DNA from: Mucilaginibacter terrigena
GTDB taxonomy: Bacteria > Bacteroidota > Bacteroidia > Sphingobacteriales > Sphingobacteriaceae
Assembly (NCBI RefSeq): GCF_004168255.1
Contig: NZ_SEWG01000004.1
Coordinates: 248,001-312,000 of the forward strand
Direction of reading: 5' to 3'
Length of the DNA stretch: 64,000 nucleotides
The notes under the pieces are model-generated. The model saw only the letters and a program-made list of their open reading frames with translations, had not been told where the DNA came from and did not search any database. The translations under genes and the position numbers were made by a program. This document shows positions 33,415 through 43,397 of the stretch, piece by piece; within the stretch, counting starts at the first letter, position 1; the number at the start of each line of letters is the position of its first letter.

Positions 33415-34518
33415 CTAATTGTTGTTTGTTATTTGGATAACTTCTTTTGCAATTACCTCATCGGCATCGGGCATGGCCAGTTTACCAATGTTATTGCTTA
33501 ATTTTTTTTGCCTGTCCTTATCGCATAACAATGCTATTACTTTGTCAACCAGTTTTGTTTCGGCGTCCCTATCGGCCACAAAAACGGCGGCATTCTCTTC
33601 AACCAGCGCCAGGGCGTTCTTGGTCTGGTGGTCTTCGGCCACGTTTGGCGATGGTACCAGTATCACCGGTTTTTTGATCACACAAAGTTCGGCTATGGTG
33701 CCTGCACCTGCCCTTGATATAATTACATCGGCGGCGGCGTAAGCCAAGTCCATACGGTTTAAAAACTCTACCACGTAAATACTCTCGTGATGATTTGGCC
33801 CTAATTGTTCTGAAATGGTTTTATGGTAAAACTTACCTGTTTGCCATATTACCTGTACATCTGCAGCTATAAGTTTATCAATGCCTGCCAGTATACTGTT
33901 GTTTAAAGTGCGCGCGCCAAGGCTGCCGCCGGTTATCAGTATTGTTTTTTTAAACGACGACAGTTTAAACAGTTCAAGCGCCTGCATATGCTTACCGGCA
34001 ATATTTACCGATTCCTTGCGGATAGGGTTCCCGGTTTTAATAATTTTATCAAAGGGGAAAAATTTCTCCATCCCGTCAAACGCTACGCAGATCTTTTTGG
34101 CCTTTGCGCCCAACCATTTATTGGTGATACCCGCGTAGGAGTTTTGTTCCTGTATCAATGTTGGGATCCCTCTTAACGATGCGGCATATAACAGTGGCCC
34201 CGAGGCATATCCGCCCACACCTACCGCGGCATCGGGCTTAAAATCTTTTATGATCCGGATCGCTTTACGCACACTTCTCATCAGCTTTATAGGGAACATC
34301 ACGTTCTTCCAAAGCGATTTACGCTGGATGCCCTGTATATCCAACCCAATAATTTTATAGCCTGCCGCCGGCACTTTCTCCATCTCCATACGGCCGCTGG
34401 CGCCAACAAATAATATCTCGGTAGCCGGATCGAGCTTTTTTAAAGCATTGGCAATAGCAATAGCCGGGAAGATATGCCCCCCGGTACCGCCGCCGCTAAT
34501 GATGATCCTTTTTGACAT
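33415..34518 (-). CDS. murG: Undecaprenyldiphospho-muramoylpentapeptide N-acetylglucosaminyltransferase
   Basis: A 367-residue GT-B glycosyltransferase that makes lipid II from lipid I at the inner face of the membrane. Seen: ISGGGTGGHIFPAIAIA at 6-22, VGVGGYASGPLLYAA near 98, the second glycine-rich loop ITGGSLGARTLN near 195, and SRAGAGTIAEL near 263, all family signatures. It follows ftsW, with a 72-base gap made of word repeats. Confidence 0.96.
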   Translation of the reverse strand: MSKRIIISGGGTGGHIFPAIAIANALKKLDPATEILFVGASGRMEMEKVPAAGYKIIGLDIQGIQRKSLWKNVMFPIKLMRSVRKAIRIIKDFKPDAAVGVGGYASGPLLYAASLRGIPTLIQEQNSYAGITNKWLGAKAKKICVAFDGMEKFFPFDKIIKTGNPIRKESVNIAGKHMQALELFKLSSFKKTILITGGSLGARTLNNSILAGIDKLIAADVQVIWQTGKFYHKTISEQLGPNHHESIYVVEFLNRMDLAYAAADVIISRAGAGTIAELCVIKKPVILVPSPNVAEDHQTKNALALVEENAAVFVADRDAETKLVDKVIALLCDKDRQKKLSNNIGKLAMPDADEVIAKEVIQITNNN

Positions 34519-34544
34519 TTTATTAAAATTCTAAATTCTAAAAA

Positions 34545-34590
34545 GCTTCATTTAAACCCGAAATCGAAAATTCGAAATCCGAAATATTAT
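34545..34590. repeat. Word repeat (CGAAATCCGAAAT type)
   Basis: CCCGAAATCGAAAATTCGAA and ATCCGAAATATT fill the ftsW-murG gap. The same words recur upstream of adk and obgE (58972-59056). Confidence 0.6.
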
Positions 34591-35736
34591 CTACGCTACG
34601 CTTATCTCCCCTACTACAACTTTCTTTGGTTCATCAATATCCCTGCTTACCGATAGTATGATACCAAACGCCACGCTGGTGAACAATATGGATGTACCGC
34701 CCATACTTACCAGCGGTAATGGCACCCCTGTTACCGGCCCCAGGCCTACTGCTACCGCCATGTTGGCAAATGCCTGTATGGTTAAGCTAAAACTTAGCCC
34801 CGCGGCTAACAGCGCACCGAACGCTTTGGGGGCTTTGGTTACAATTTTGATACACCTGTACAATAAAAACAGGTAAATAGCTACCAGGGCTATACCGCCT
34901 ATTAAACCATATTCTTCCACAATGGTTGCATAAATAAAATCCGAATATGGGTGCGGCAGGTAGTTACGCTCGGTACTGTTACCCGGCCCCTTGCCCAAAA
35001 CCCCACCTGTTGCTATGGCAATTTTAGAGTGGTCGGACTGGAACGATTTATCGGCTGTAGCCAGTTCCGGGTGCATAAAGGCGTGGATCCGCGAAATATA
35101 AGTCTGGCGGCGAGGCCCTAACATGATAACCCCTGTGAGTAATATAGCCCCTGCCAGGCAAACCACTGCTATTTGCTTAATACTGATCCGGCCTATGATT
35201 AACAATAATATGCTTACTCCAAAAAGCATCAAAGCCGTTGAAAGGTTAGCCAGGGCTATCAGTATAAATACCAAACAAACCGAGCCCATAATGGGGATAA
35301 ATGAGTTTTTTACATCTTTTATATTTTCCTGCTTGCGCGATAGCGTGCGTGCCAGATAAGTGATGAGCGCAAGCTTGGCCAAATCGGAAGTCTGGAAGGT
35401 TAAGCCCGTACCGGGTATCGAGATCCACCGGCTGGCATCGTTAACGTGGTTACCAAATACAAGTGTATATAACAGTAAAGGGATGGTGATCACCATCAGT
35501 ATTTTGGAGATACCGGCGTAATAACGGTAGTCTATCCGGTGCGAGATATACATCAAAGCTATACCGCCAAAAAGCATGGCCATATGCTTAACCAGGTATG
35601 TTTCGTTGGCCTTTCCTTTTATGTATGCCAGGGTACCTGTTGAGCTGTACACAGCCAGCAGTGATAAAATAGAAAGCAGGATGACGATAAGCCATATCCA
35701 CCGGTCCCCTTTTACGTTACTGAGTATTTGATTCAT
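34591..35736 (-). CDS. ftsW: Septal peptidoglycan polymerase FtsW (SEDS family)
   Basis: A 381-residue protein with about ten membrane helices that polymerises lipid II at the septum together with FtsI. The SEDS signatures are visible: YISHRIDYRYYAGIS near 63, HVNDASRWISIPG near 96, KGPGNSTERNYLPHPYSDFI near 250, and the C-terminal TGVPLPLVSMGGTSILF. The position between murD and murG is canonical. RodA is excluded by this context. Confidence 0.95.
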   Translation of the reverse strand: MNQILSNVKGDRWIWLIVILLSILSLLAVYSSTGTLAYIKGKANETYLVKHMAMLFGGIALMYISHRIDYRYYAGISKILMVITIPLLLYTLVFGNHVNDASRWISIPGTGLTFQTSDLAKLALITYLARTLSRKQENIKDVKNSFIPIMGSVCLVFILIALANLSTALMLFGVSILLLIIGRISIKQIAVVCLAGAILLTGVIMLGPRRQTYISRIHAFMHPELATADKSFQSDHSKIAIATGGVLGKGPGNSTERNYLPHPYSDFIYATIVEEYGLIGGIALVAIYLFLLYRCIKIVTKAPKAFGALLAAGLSFSLTIQAFANMAVAVGLGPVTGVPLPLVSMGGTSILFTSVAFGIILSVSRDIDEPKKVVVGEISVA

Positions 35737-35742
35737 ATGTTT

Positions 35743-35815
35743 TTTGGATTACACCGATTATGTGATTCCACCGATTTTTCTTCTTGATTCCTGACTCTAA
35801 TTTCTTGTATCTAAA
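35743..35815. repeat. Word repeat (GATTACACCGATTATGTGATT type)
   Basis: TTTGGATTACACCGATTATG and TGATTCCACCGATTTTTC, then TTGATTCCTGACTCTAATTT. Related to 11848-11895 and 38505-38530. It fills the murD-ftsW gap. Confidence 0.55.
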
Positions 35816-35816
35816 C

Positions 35817-37172
35817 TTACAACTCCTTCACCGCATCTTTAAACTGCCTGCCCCTGTCCTCATAGTTCTTGAACAGATCGAAGCTGGCGCAGGCGGGCGA
35901 TAGCAATACTGTATCGCCTTTGGTTGCCAGGTGGTAAGCCACCTGTGCCGCCTCGGCTGCCGATGATGTATTCACTATCACTTCCACATCGTCTTCAAAT
36001 GCATCGTGGATGCGCTTATTATCTTTACCTAAACATACTATGGCCTTTACTTTTTGCTTAACCAGTTGCTTAAGCATACTGTAATCGTTGCCTTTATCAA
36101 CACCGCCCAATATCAAAACCACATCGCTGGTCATGCTCTCCAGCGCGTACCAGGTAGAGTTTACATTGGTAGCTTTTGAATCGTTGATAAAGCTGATGCC
36201 CGAGATCTTCCCAACAGATTCCAGCCTGTGCTCAATGTTCCTGAAGTTACCCATGCTCTCGCGCATCGCTTCGTTGCGCAGCTCAAGCACTTTGGCAACA
36301 ATACCAGATGCCATTGAGTTATAGATGTTGTGCTTACCCTGCAGGGCCAGTTCGTTTATTGACATTTGAAAATGTTGTTGGTGTACGTTTATAATTAGGT
36401 TATCGCTATCGAGATATGCTCCCGTTTCAATCTTTTTTTCTATCGAGAAAGGCAGTTGTTTTGCCGATATCAATTTGCCTTCCATTACCTTTTTTGTTTC
36501 CGCATCGTCGGCGCAGTAAATAAAATGGTCTTGGCCGGTTTGGTTCTGCGTTATCCTGAATTTGGATGCCGCGTAGTTCTCCAGCTTGTATTCGTAACGG
36601 TCCAGATGATCGGGTGTAATGTTCAGCAACACCGCTATATCCGCCTTAAACCTGTACATGCTATCCAGCATAAAGCTGCTTATCTCCAGTACGTAGTATT
36701 CAAACTTTTCGGTAGCCACCTGGTAGGCAAAGCTTTTACCAATATTACCGGCAAGGCCTACGTTTAAGCCCCCGTTCTTCAGGATATGGTAGGTAAGGCT
36801 GGCGGTTGTGGTTTTACCGTTAGAGCCCGTTATACATATCATTTTGGCATTGGTATAGCGGCCTGCAAACTCTATCTCGGATATCACCGGGATGTTGTTC
36901 TCTACCAGCTTTTTCACTATTGGTGCCTTATCAGGTATGCCGGGGCTTTTTACCACTTCGGCGGCCTTCAGGATCTCGGCTTCGGTATGGCCATTTTCCT
37001 CAAACTTCACGTTCCAGTCCTGCAGCTGCTGTTTGTAATGGTCGGCAACCGGCCCAAAATCTGATACAAAAACATCATACCCCTGCTGCAAGGCCAGGTA
37101 TGCCGCCCCAACACCGCTTTCGCCGGCGCCAAGGATGGCTAATTTGATGTTTGTTCCTGTTTTGTTGTCCAT
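35817..37172 (-). CDS. murD: UDP-N-acetylmuramoyl-L-alanine--D-glutamate ligase
   Basis: A 451-residue Mur ligase that adds D-glutamate. I start at the ATG at 37172 (MDNKTGTNIKLAILGAGESG), since the upstream seven codons lie in a word repeat. The UDP-site loop ILGAGESGVGAA, the ATP loop ITGSNGKTTTASL near 110, and the C-terminal LLSPACASFDLF with FKNYEDRGRQF are standard. It follows mraY in the cluster. Confidence 0.96.
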   Translation of the reverse strand: MDNKTGTNIKLAILGAGESGVGAAYLALQQGYDVFVSDFGPVADHYKQQLQDWNVKFEENGHTEAEILKAAEVVKSPGIPDKAPIVKKLVENNIPVISEIEFAGRYTNAKMICITGSNGKTTTASLTYHILKNGGLNVGLAGNIGKSFAYQVATEKFEYYVLEISSFMLDSMYRFKADIAVLLNITPDHLDRYEYKLENYAASKFRITQNQTGQDHFIYCADDAETKKVMEGKLISAKQLPFSIEKKIETGAYLDSDNLIINVHQQHFQMSINELALQGKHNIYNSMASGIVAKVLELRNEAMRESMGNFRNIEHRLESVGKISGISFINDSKATNVNSTWYALESMTSDVVLILGGVDKGNDYSMLKQLVKQKVKAIVCLGKDNKRIHDAFEDDVEVIVNTSSAAEAAQVAYHLATKGDTVLLSPACASFDLFKNYEDRGRQFKDAVKEL

Positions 37173-37252
37173 AGTCGATGGTCGATAGACCATAGTTAAT
37201 CTTACATTTTTTTTTTGCCATGGGCCATTAGCTATGGACCATGGACTTTTTT
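37172..37252. repeat. Word repeat (CATAGTCGATGGTCGATAGACC type)
   Basis: CATAGTCGATGGTCGATAG, ACCATAGTTAA, GCCATGGGCCATTAGC and TATGGACCATGGAC cover the mraY-murD gap. The same words appear next to nrdA at 9242-9388. Confidence 0.6.
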
Positions 37253-38492
37253 ATCTCAGCTTCAACGTTATCACCGTTATTATCGCCAGGAAGATGCAAA
37301 TGATCCAGAAACGGGTTACAATTTTGGATTCATGGAAGCCCTTCTTTTGGTAATGGTGATGCAGCGGCGCCATCAGGAAGATCCTGCGGCCTTCGCCAAA
37401 TCTTTTGCGGGTATATTTAAACCAGCTTACCTGCATAATTACCGACAGATTCTCTACCAAAAACACACCGCATAATACCGGCACCAATAACTCCTTACGG
37501 ATGATGATGGCAAATACCGCTATGATACCACCTATGGCCAAACTGCCCGTATCACCCATAAAAACCTGGGCCGGGTACGAATTATACCAAAGGAAACCTA
37601 CACATGCCCCCACAAAAGCGCCGGCAAAAATTACCAGCTCGGCCGAGTTGGGGATGTACATGATATTCAGGTAATCGGCAAAAAATATATTACTGGATAC
37701 GTAAGCCAAAATAGCCAGCGTAAGCCCTATAATGGCCGATGTGCCGGTTGCCAGGCCATCAATACCATCGGTGATATTTGCACCGTTTGATACTGCTGTT
37801 ATAATGATGATCACAAACAGCATAAATACCATCAGGGCATAATGCTCGTAACCGGGGCCTATAAACTTAAGTACCTTGGCGTAATCAAACTCGTTGTTCT
37901 TGTAAAATGGCATGGTGGTTTTGGTAGATTTCACATCCTGGGTGTAAATCGCCTTATCGCCACGCATATGAAAATCGACCGGTACATCGTGCTGAACCGG
38001 CAGCTTAACTTCTTCCCTTATGGTGATATTGGTATGGAAGTACATCGTCCACCCTATAATCAGCGCTAAACCTACCTGGCCTGTAATTTTAAATTTGCCG
38101 GCAAGTCCTTCTTTGTTCTTTTTAAATACTTTGATATAATCGTCCAGGAAACCTATTAAGCCTAACCAAATGGTAGTAACCAGCATCATAATGATGTAGA
38201 TGTTATCCAGTTTGGCAAACAACAGCGTAGGGATCAGGATACCCAAAATAATGATGATACCACCCATTGTAGGTGTACCCGATTTTTGCATTTGGCCCTC
38301 TAAACCAAGGTTACGTACGGTTTCGCCTACCTGTTTAAAACGCAAATAATCAATCAGCCTGCGGCCATAAACCGTGGTTACCAATAACGATACAATTACC
38401 GCCATAGCCATCCGGAAGGTGATGTATTGCATAACACCTATCCCGGGGATACTGTAATTTTTGCTCAGATAGGTAAACAGGTAATATAGCAT
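37251..38492 (-). CDS. mraY: Phospho-N-acetylmuramoyl-pentapeptide transferase
   Basis: A 413-residue polytopic membrane enzyme that makes lipid I from UDP-MurNAc-pentapeptide and undecaprenyl phosphate. Catalytic motifs: [15 protein letters not shown] near 117, [12 protein letters not shown] near 240, [17 protein letters not shown] near 305, and the HHHYQKKG loop near 377. A loop at about residues 150-215, between membrane helices, is longer than in E. coli MraY, as usual in this phylum. Confidence 0.96.
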   Translation of the reverse strand: MLYYLFTYLSKNYSIPGIGVMQYITFRMAMAVIVSLLVTTVYGRRLIDYLRFKQVGETVRNLGLEGQMQKSGTPTMGGIIIILGILIPTLLFAKLDNIYIIMMLVTTIWLGLIGFLDDYIKVFKKNKEGLAGKFKITGQVGLALIIGWTMYFHTNITIREEVKLPVQHDVPVDFHMRGDKAIYTQDVKSTKTTMPFYKNNEFDYAKVLKFIGPGYEHYALMVFMLFVIIIITAVSNGANITDGIDGLATGTSAIIGLTLAILAYVSSNIFFADYLNIMYIPNSAELVIFAGAFVGACVGFLWYNSYPAQVFMGDTGSLAIGGIIAVFAIIIRKELLVPVLCGVFLVENLSVIMQVSWFKYTRKRFGEGRRIFLMAPLHHHYQKKGFHESKIVTRFWIICIFLAIITVITLKLR

Positions 38493-38504
38493 TGGCTTTT
38501 GTTA

Positions 38505-38535
38505 TGATTTCACAGATTAACTTATCATTTTCAAA
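38505..38535. repeat. Word repeat (GATTTCACAGATTAACTT type)
   Basis: ATGATTTCACAGATTAACTT in the murE-mraY gap resembles the words at 11848-11895 and 35743-35815. Confidence 0.45.
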
Positions 38536-38543
38536 TTCTCAAA

Positions 38544-40004
38544 TTACTTCATCTCATTAAACTGACCGGACAACTCTTCCATATCGTCAAAATGGTTTTT
38601 TACGCCATTTATTTCCTGGTACTTTTCGTGGCCTTTCCCGGCAAGCAGGATAATATCTCCCGGCTGCGCAAACATGCAGGCGGTTTTTATCGCTTCGCGC
38701 CTGTCGGCAATGCTTACGGTGTGGCGTTTAAAGGCCGGGTCGATACCTGCTTCCATATCTTTTATGATCTGGGCAGGGTCTTCCGTGCGGGGGTTATCCG
38801 ATGTAAGGATCACCTTGTCGCTCCATTCGCTGGCAACTTTTGCCATTACCGGGCGCTTGGTTTTATCCCTGTCGCCGCCGCAGCCTATAACGGTAATTAC
38901 TTTTTCGCTCCCCTTGCGGATATCGTGGATGGTGCTTAATACGTTCTGCACAGCATCCGGTGTGTGGGCGTAATCAACAATACCTATAACCTTGTTAGGG
39001 CCAACTATATATTCAAACCTGCCTTCAGCGCCGGTTAATTTGCTCAGGCTTACCAATACCTTCGACCTGTCCTGCTCCAGCAATAAAGCCGCGGCGTAAA
39101 CCGCCAAAAGGTTATAAGCGTTGAATGTACCCACCAGCTTAAACCAAACTTCCTCGTTATCTATATTCAAGAGCAGGCCACCAAACTGGTTTTCTATAAT
39201 GCGGGCCTTATAATCGGCCATGCTTTTTAAACCATAGGTTTTTTTATGTGCCGATGTATTTTGCAGCATCACATTACCATTTTTATCATCCCCATTAGTT
39301 AACGCAAAGGCGCTTTTTGGCAGGTTATCAAAAAATGTTTTTTTAGCCTTCAGGTAGCTGTCGAATGTTTTATGATAATCTAAATGGTCGTGGGTAAGGT
39401 TAGAGAAGATGCCGCCCGAAAAGCTTAAACCATCGATACGGTGCTGCGCTATGGCGTGCGAGCTTACTTCCATAAAGCAATAATCGCAGCCTTCGTCTAC
39501 CATATCGCTCAGCAGTTTATTCAAGGCAACCGGGTCGGGCGTGGTATGGGTTGACGGGATGATACGGCCGTTCACCTGGTTCTCTACTGTAGAAAGCAGG
39601 CCGCATTTATAGCCCATATCAATAAACAGCTTGTATAATAAAGTAGCAATGGTAGTTTTACCGTTTGTACCGGTAACGCCAACCAATTTAAGGTTTGATG
39701 ATGGGTTTTCGTAAAAATTTGCTGCAAGCGTTGCCAGGGCTTTGGCAGAATCGGCCACCATTAAAAAGTCTACCTCGCCGGCTGTGTGGGCCGGGAGTTC
39801 TTCGCAAATAATGGCGATGGCGCCATCCTTAATAGCTTGTTCAATATAATCGTGCCCATCTACCGAGGTGCCTTTAACAGCTACAAACATGCAGCCCGGC
39901 ACCACCTGGCGCGAATCGAACACAACGGCGGAGATTTCCACATCGGCACTTCCCTGTAATTCGGTAAATGCTACACCCTCTAATATATCGCTCAAATATC
40001 TCAT
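38544..40004 (-). CDS. murE: UDP-N-acetylmuramoyl-L-alanyl-D-glutamate--2,6-diaminopimelate ligase
   Basis: A 486-residue Mur ligase that adds the third residue of the stem peptide. The ATP loop is VTGTNGKTTIATL near 109. The motif SDNPRTEDP near 404 (DNPR) marks meso-diaminopimelate specificity rather than lysine. LLAGKGHEKYQ is near the C-terminus. Its ATG overlaps the ftsI stop by four bases (ATGA), so the two are coupled. Confidence 0.96.
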   Translation of the reverse strand: MRYLSDILEGVAFTELQGSADVEISAVVFDSRQVVPGCMFVAVKGTSVDGHDYIEQAIKDGAIAIICEELPAHTAGEVDFLMVADSAKALATLAANFYENPSSNLKLVGVTGTNGKTTIATLLYKLFIDMGYKCGLLSTVENQVNGRIIPSTHTTPDPVALNKLLSDMVDEGCDYCFMEVSSHAIAQHRIDGLSFSGGIFSNLTHDHLDYHKTFDSYLKAKKTFFDNLPKSAFALTNGDDKNGNVMLQNTSAHKKTYGLKSMADYKARIIENQFGGLLLNIDNEEVWFKLVGTFNAYNLLAVYAAALLLEQDRSKVLVSLSKLTGAEGRFEYIVGPNKVIGIVDYAHTPDAVQNVLSTIHDIRKGSEKVITVIGCGGDRDKTKRPVMAKVASEWSDKVILTSDNPRTEDPAQIIKDMEAGIDPAFKRHTVSIADRREAIKTACMFAQPGDIILLAGKGHEKYQEINGVKNHFDDMEELSGQFNEMK

Positions 40005-42091
40005 TGCAGTTCTATGGTTATTTTTGACCCTTTTGGAATTACACTCCCGCCTGTTACAGATTGTGTGCTAACCGAGCCGCTGCCCCTAACCGCAACCTTA
40101 TAGCCCGCGTTACCTAAGGCGTACAGTGCATCGCTTAGGCCCATGCCCGTAACATTTGGCACGGTGCCGGTTTTATATTTATTATCCTCAAAAGCAATAC
40201 CACTGCTGGTATCAACACCGTTTAGCGTAGCCGATGCGTATAATGGTTTTATACCCAGTTTATTGTACACCTTTTTAAGCGCTTTTATGTTGCCCTGTTT
40301 AAACTTAGGCAGTGTGGTATTGCCAATTAAATGCGCGGGTGTTTGGTTCACTTCCATATCGCCGGCATAAATGCGATCGGCGATCTCCCTGAAAACAGGG
40401 CCCGAAACCAAAGCGCCATAGTAAGCCCCTTTAGGATCATTGATAACTACGATCATCGAGTACTTAGGCTTATCGGCAGGGAAATAACCTACAAACGATG
40501 CCTGGTACTGGCTTTTTACTTTATAACCCCTGTTACCATCGGCAACCTGGGCGGTACCAGTTTTACCTGCTATTTTGTATTGCGGGTTATATACTATTTG
40601 TTTACCGCTGCCTTCTGTTACCACGCCTTCCAGCATGCTTTTAATTTTGCTCAGCGTCTCGTCCGAACAGATCTTATCGTTTATTACACGGGCCCTAAAC
40701 TGCTCGATAGGGTTGCCCAACCTGCGTATCTCCCTTACAAAAATCGGGGCTATATATTTACCATTGTTTGCTACAGCGTTATAAAACGAAAGCATTTTTA
40801 AAGGCGTTAGCTGCATTTCGTAACCATAAGCCATTTGCGGCAGGGTCATGTTCTTGTTCCAGCTTCGGTTTTTAGGGTTCTTAACCACGGGCTGCGCTTC
40901 GCCGGGGATCTGTAACCGCATTTTTTCGTTTAAATGCCAGGCGTAAAGGTGATCTGTAAACTTCGACTGATCGTTACCATAATGCGTATTAATAAGTTTG
41001 GCAATAGCCGCGTTAGACGATTCTTCGAAAGCCTTTTTTACTGTTACAACTTCAATTTTGGGGTGCGAGTCTGTTATCAGCTTCCCGGGGATCTGGTAAT
41101 AGCCTGTACCTATCATGGTATTGGTATCAACCAGTTTATCTTCCAGCAGGGCCATGTACGATGCCAGCTTAAATGTAGAGCCGGGGTCCTGGTTACCTGC
41201 AATGGCGTAATTAAACTGCTCTTTGTATTCCCCTTCGGCAACTTTAGAAAAATTTGCAACAGCCCTTATTTCGCCGGTGGCAACTTCCATCACTATCACC
41301 GCGCCGTGGTCGGCCTTGCTTTTTATCAATTGCTTTTCCAATGCGCTTTGCGCAAGGTCCTGCATGTTTACATCAATGGTTGATATGATATCGGCGCCAT
41401 CTTTTGGCGCTATCTCGTTCTCGTCATTAACCGGCATCCATACACCGCCTGCCATACGGCGCTCTAAACGTTTACCGCTTTCGCCGTTTATATAATTGGC
41501 GTACGCGCCTTCAAGGCCAACGCCATTTTTCACATTCTCGTTTTTATAACCAATTGTGCGCGCCGCTAAAAAACGAAAAGGCCTTATGCGCTTGTTTTGC
41601 TGCACTATTATTAACCCGCCTTTGTATTTGCCCAGGTTAAAAATCGGAAACTTGCGGATCTCTTTCAACTCGCGGTAGGTAACCTTGCGCCTTACCAACT
41701 GGTAACGCGAGCTATCCTTACGCGCGTCGCGCAGGATCCTGGAATACTCGCGGGCCGATTTATCACCAAAAAAGCCCGACAATTTCATCGCCAGCGAATC
41801 TATCTTCAGGTTAAAAACCTTATCGCTCTCGATACCCGGCGAAAGCATATCCATACGCAGCTCGTACTCGGGCACAGATGTAGCCAGCAGGCTGCCATCA
41901 ACCGAAAATATATTACCCCTGGCCGCTTCAATGTTTTTGTAACGGGTAGATTTTACATTTGACATGGCCTGCCACTTTTTACCCTGCACAAACTGCACAC
42001 GGCAAAGCTGAAACACCACTGCCGCGGCAAAAAGCAATATCAACCCAAAGGCAAGGTATACCCTTAACAGTATATTAGTTCTGATACTCAT
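40001..42091 (-). CDS. ftsI: Septal peptidoglycan transpeptidase FtsI/PBP3 with a C-terminal PASTA domain
   Basis: A 696-residue class B penicillin-binding protein. It has one N-terminal membrane helix (about 8-27), a dimerisation domain with GNIFSVDGSLLATS, and a transpeptidase domain with GSTFK (catalytic Ser, Lys) near 306, ESSNAA (the SxN) near 361, and AGKTGTAQ (the KTG) near 508. Residues 643-696 (TVPNVTGMGLSDALYALG and onward) form one PASTA domain. The gene overlaps ftsL and murE by four bases each. Confidence 0.95.
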   Translation of the reverse strand: MSIRTNILLRVYLAFGLILLFAAAVVFQLCRVQFVQGKKWQAMSNVKSTRYKNIEAARGNIFSVDGSLLATSVPEYELRMDMLSPGIESDKVFNLKIDSLAMKLSGFFGDKSAREYSRILRDARKDSSRYQLVRRKVTYRELKEIRKFPIFNLGKYKGGLIIVQQNKRIRPFRFLAARTIGYKNENVKNGVGLEGAYANYINGESGKRLERRMAGGVWMPVNDENEIAPKDGADIISTIDVNMQDLAQSALEKQLIKSKADHGAVIVMEVATGEIRAVANFSKVAEGEYKEQFNYAIAGNQDPGSTFKLASYMALLEDKLVDTNTMIGTGYYQIPGKLITDSHPKIEVVTVKKAFEESSNAAIAKLINTHYGNDQSKFTDHLYAWHLNEKMRLQIPGEAQPVVKNPKNRSWNKNMTLPQMAYGYEMQLTPLKMLSFYNAVANNGKYIAPIFVREIRRLGNPIEQFRARVINDKICSDETLSKIKSMLEGVVTEGSGKQIVYNPQYKIAGKTGTAQVADGNRGYKVKSQYQASFVGYFPADKPKYSMIVVINDPKGAYYGALVSGPVFREIADRIYAGDMEVNQTPAHLIGNTTLPKFKQGNIKALKKVYNKLGIKPLYASATLNGVDTSSGIAFEDNKYKTGTVPNVTGMGLSDALYALGNAGYKVAVRGSGSVSTQSVTGGSVIPKGSKITIELQ

Positions 42092-42498
42092 TCCTGTACG
42101 TCCTCCTTTACCGTTATTTTTTGTGGCGGTGCCGCCGGCTCCCTTATGCCCAGGGTATCGGCGCGTTTGGCAACCTCTGTAAGTGTGCTTTTAAAGGCCA
42201 GGTCGGCTTTGGTGCTTTTGTATTCCCAGCTTAGCTCTTTAACCTCTTTGGTTATTTTATCAATATCGCGTATGTTGTTTTCAGACAGGTGCCTGTTACC
42301 TATATATAACATGCCCAAAAACGCCACATATAATATAAATGGCAAAGCGCGGGTAGCATCATCAGTTGTGATGACCCCGTTTTTTAAGAATTGGGTTAAA
42401 AAGTTATCCGGAAGTTCCTTCACAGGCTTTTCTTCCACAATAAGCTTTTGCTCTTCTAATTCTTCTTCCTGAATTTCTGTACGTAAACGATTGGTCAT
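42088..42498 (-). CDS. ftsL: FtsL-like cell division protein
   Basis: A 136-residue bitopic protein. An acidic cytoplasmic start (EIQEEELEEQKLIVEEKPVK) is followed by one membrane helix at about 49-67 (ALPFILYVAFLGMLYIGNR), and a short coiled-coil periplasmic part (RDIDKITKEVKELSWEYKST). Sequence similarity to proteobacterial FtsL is not visible; topology, size and the place between rsmH and ftsI support the call. It overlaps both neighbours by four bases. Confidence 0.85.
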   Translation of the reverse strand: MTNRLRTEIQEEELEEQKLIVEEKPVKELPDNFLTQFLKNGVITTDDATRALPFILYVAFLGMLYIGNRHLSENNIRDIDKITKEVKELSWEYKSTKADLAFKSTLTEVAKRADTLGIREPAAPPQKITVKEDVQE

Positions 42499-43397
42499 TT
42501 TTTTACAGCTATCCTTAATTTGGCGCTACGCGCCCTGTTATTATTTAATATCTCTTCGTCGCTGGCTATTATAGCGCCCCGGCTAACCGCGTCAAACGGG
42601 CGGTTGTTGTTTCCATACAGGTCTTTTTCAACCTCGCCGCTAAATTTGCCTTTGGCGATGAAGTTTTTTACCAGCCTGTCCTCAAGCGAGTGGTACGACA
42701 TAACCACCAGCCTGCCGCCGGTAGCCAGCACCTCGGCCGATTGGATCAAAAAATCTTTTAAAGCTTCCAGTTCCTGGTTAACCTCTATCCGCAGCGCCTG
42801 GAAAACCTGCGCCAGGTATTTATTTTCTTTACCCCGCGGTGTGATGTTGCTTATGGCGTTCTTCAGATCGGCGACGGTAACTATAGGGCCGTTAAGCCTG
42901 GCAGTTACAATGGTTTTGGCCAGCGATTTTGCGTTTTGCACCTCGCCGTACATGCCAAAAATGCGGTGCAGGTCGGCCTCGCTGTAAGTATTTACCACCT
43001 CTTTAGCGCTAAGGTCTGATGCCTGGTTCATGCGCATATCCAGTTCGGCATCAAAGCGGATAGAGAAACCACGCTCGGCCTGGTCAAACTGGTATGATGA
43101 TACGCCCAGGTCGGCCAGGATGCCATCAACCGGGATGGCATCGTGCAGGCGGGTGAAATTTTTAAGGTACCTGAAATTTTGATCGATGAAGATAAAGCGC
43201 TCGTCATCTATGGCGTTTTGCTGCGCATCGGCATCCTGGTCAAAAGCAAGCAGCTGACCATCCACGCCCAGGTGTTTGATTATCTCGCGCGAGTGGCCGC
43301 CGCCACCAAAGGTTACATCTACGTAAGTGCCGTTGGGTTTAATATTTAAAGCCTCAATGCACTCGGCAAGCATAACGGGGGTATGGTAATTACTCAT
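42495..43397 (-). CDS. rsmH: 16S rRNA (cytosine(1402)-N(4))-methyltransferase
   Basis: A 300-residue methyltransferase that modifies the ribosomal decoding site. I start at the ATG at 43397 (MSNYHTPVMLAECIEAL), which is the family N-terminus; an upstream ATG at 43445 would add 16 residues inside mraZ. Seen: YVDVTFGGGGHSREI near 26, ADLGVSSYQFDQAERGFS near 95, and VMSYHSLEDRLVKNF near 247. It overlaps the end of mraZ by eight bases. Confidence 0.95.
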   Translation of the reverse strand: MSNYHTPVMLAECIEALNIKPNGTYVDVTFGGGGHSREIIKHLGVDGQLLAFDQDADAQQNAIDDERFIFIDQNFRYLKNFTRLHDAIPVDGILADLGVSSYQFDQAERGFSIRFDAELDMRMNQASDLSAKEVVNTYSEADLHRIFGMYGEVQNAKSLAKTIVTARLNGPIVTVADLKNAISNITPRGKENKYLAQVFQALRIEVNQELEALKDFLIQSAEVLATGGRLVVMSYHSLEDRLVKNFIAKGKFSGEVEKDLYGNNNRPFDAVSRGAIIASDEEILNNNRARSAKLRIAVKK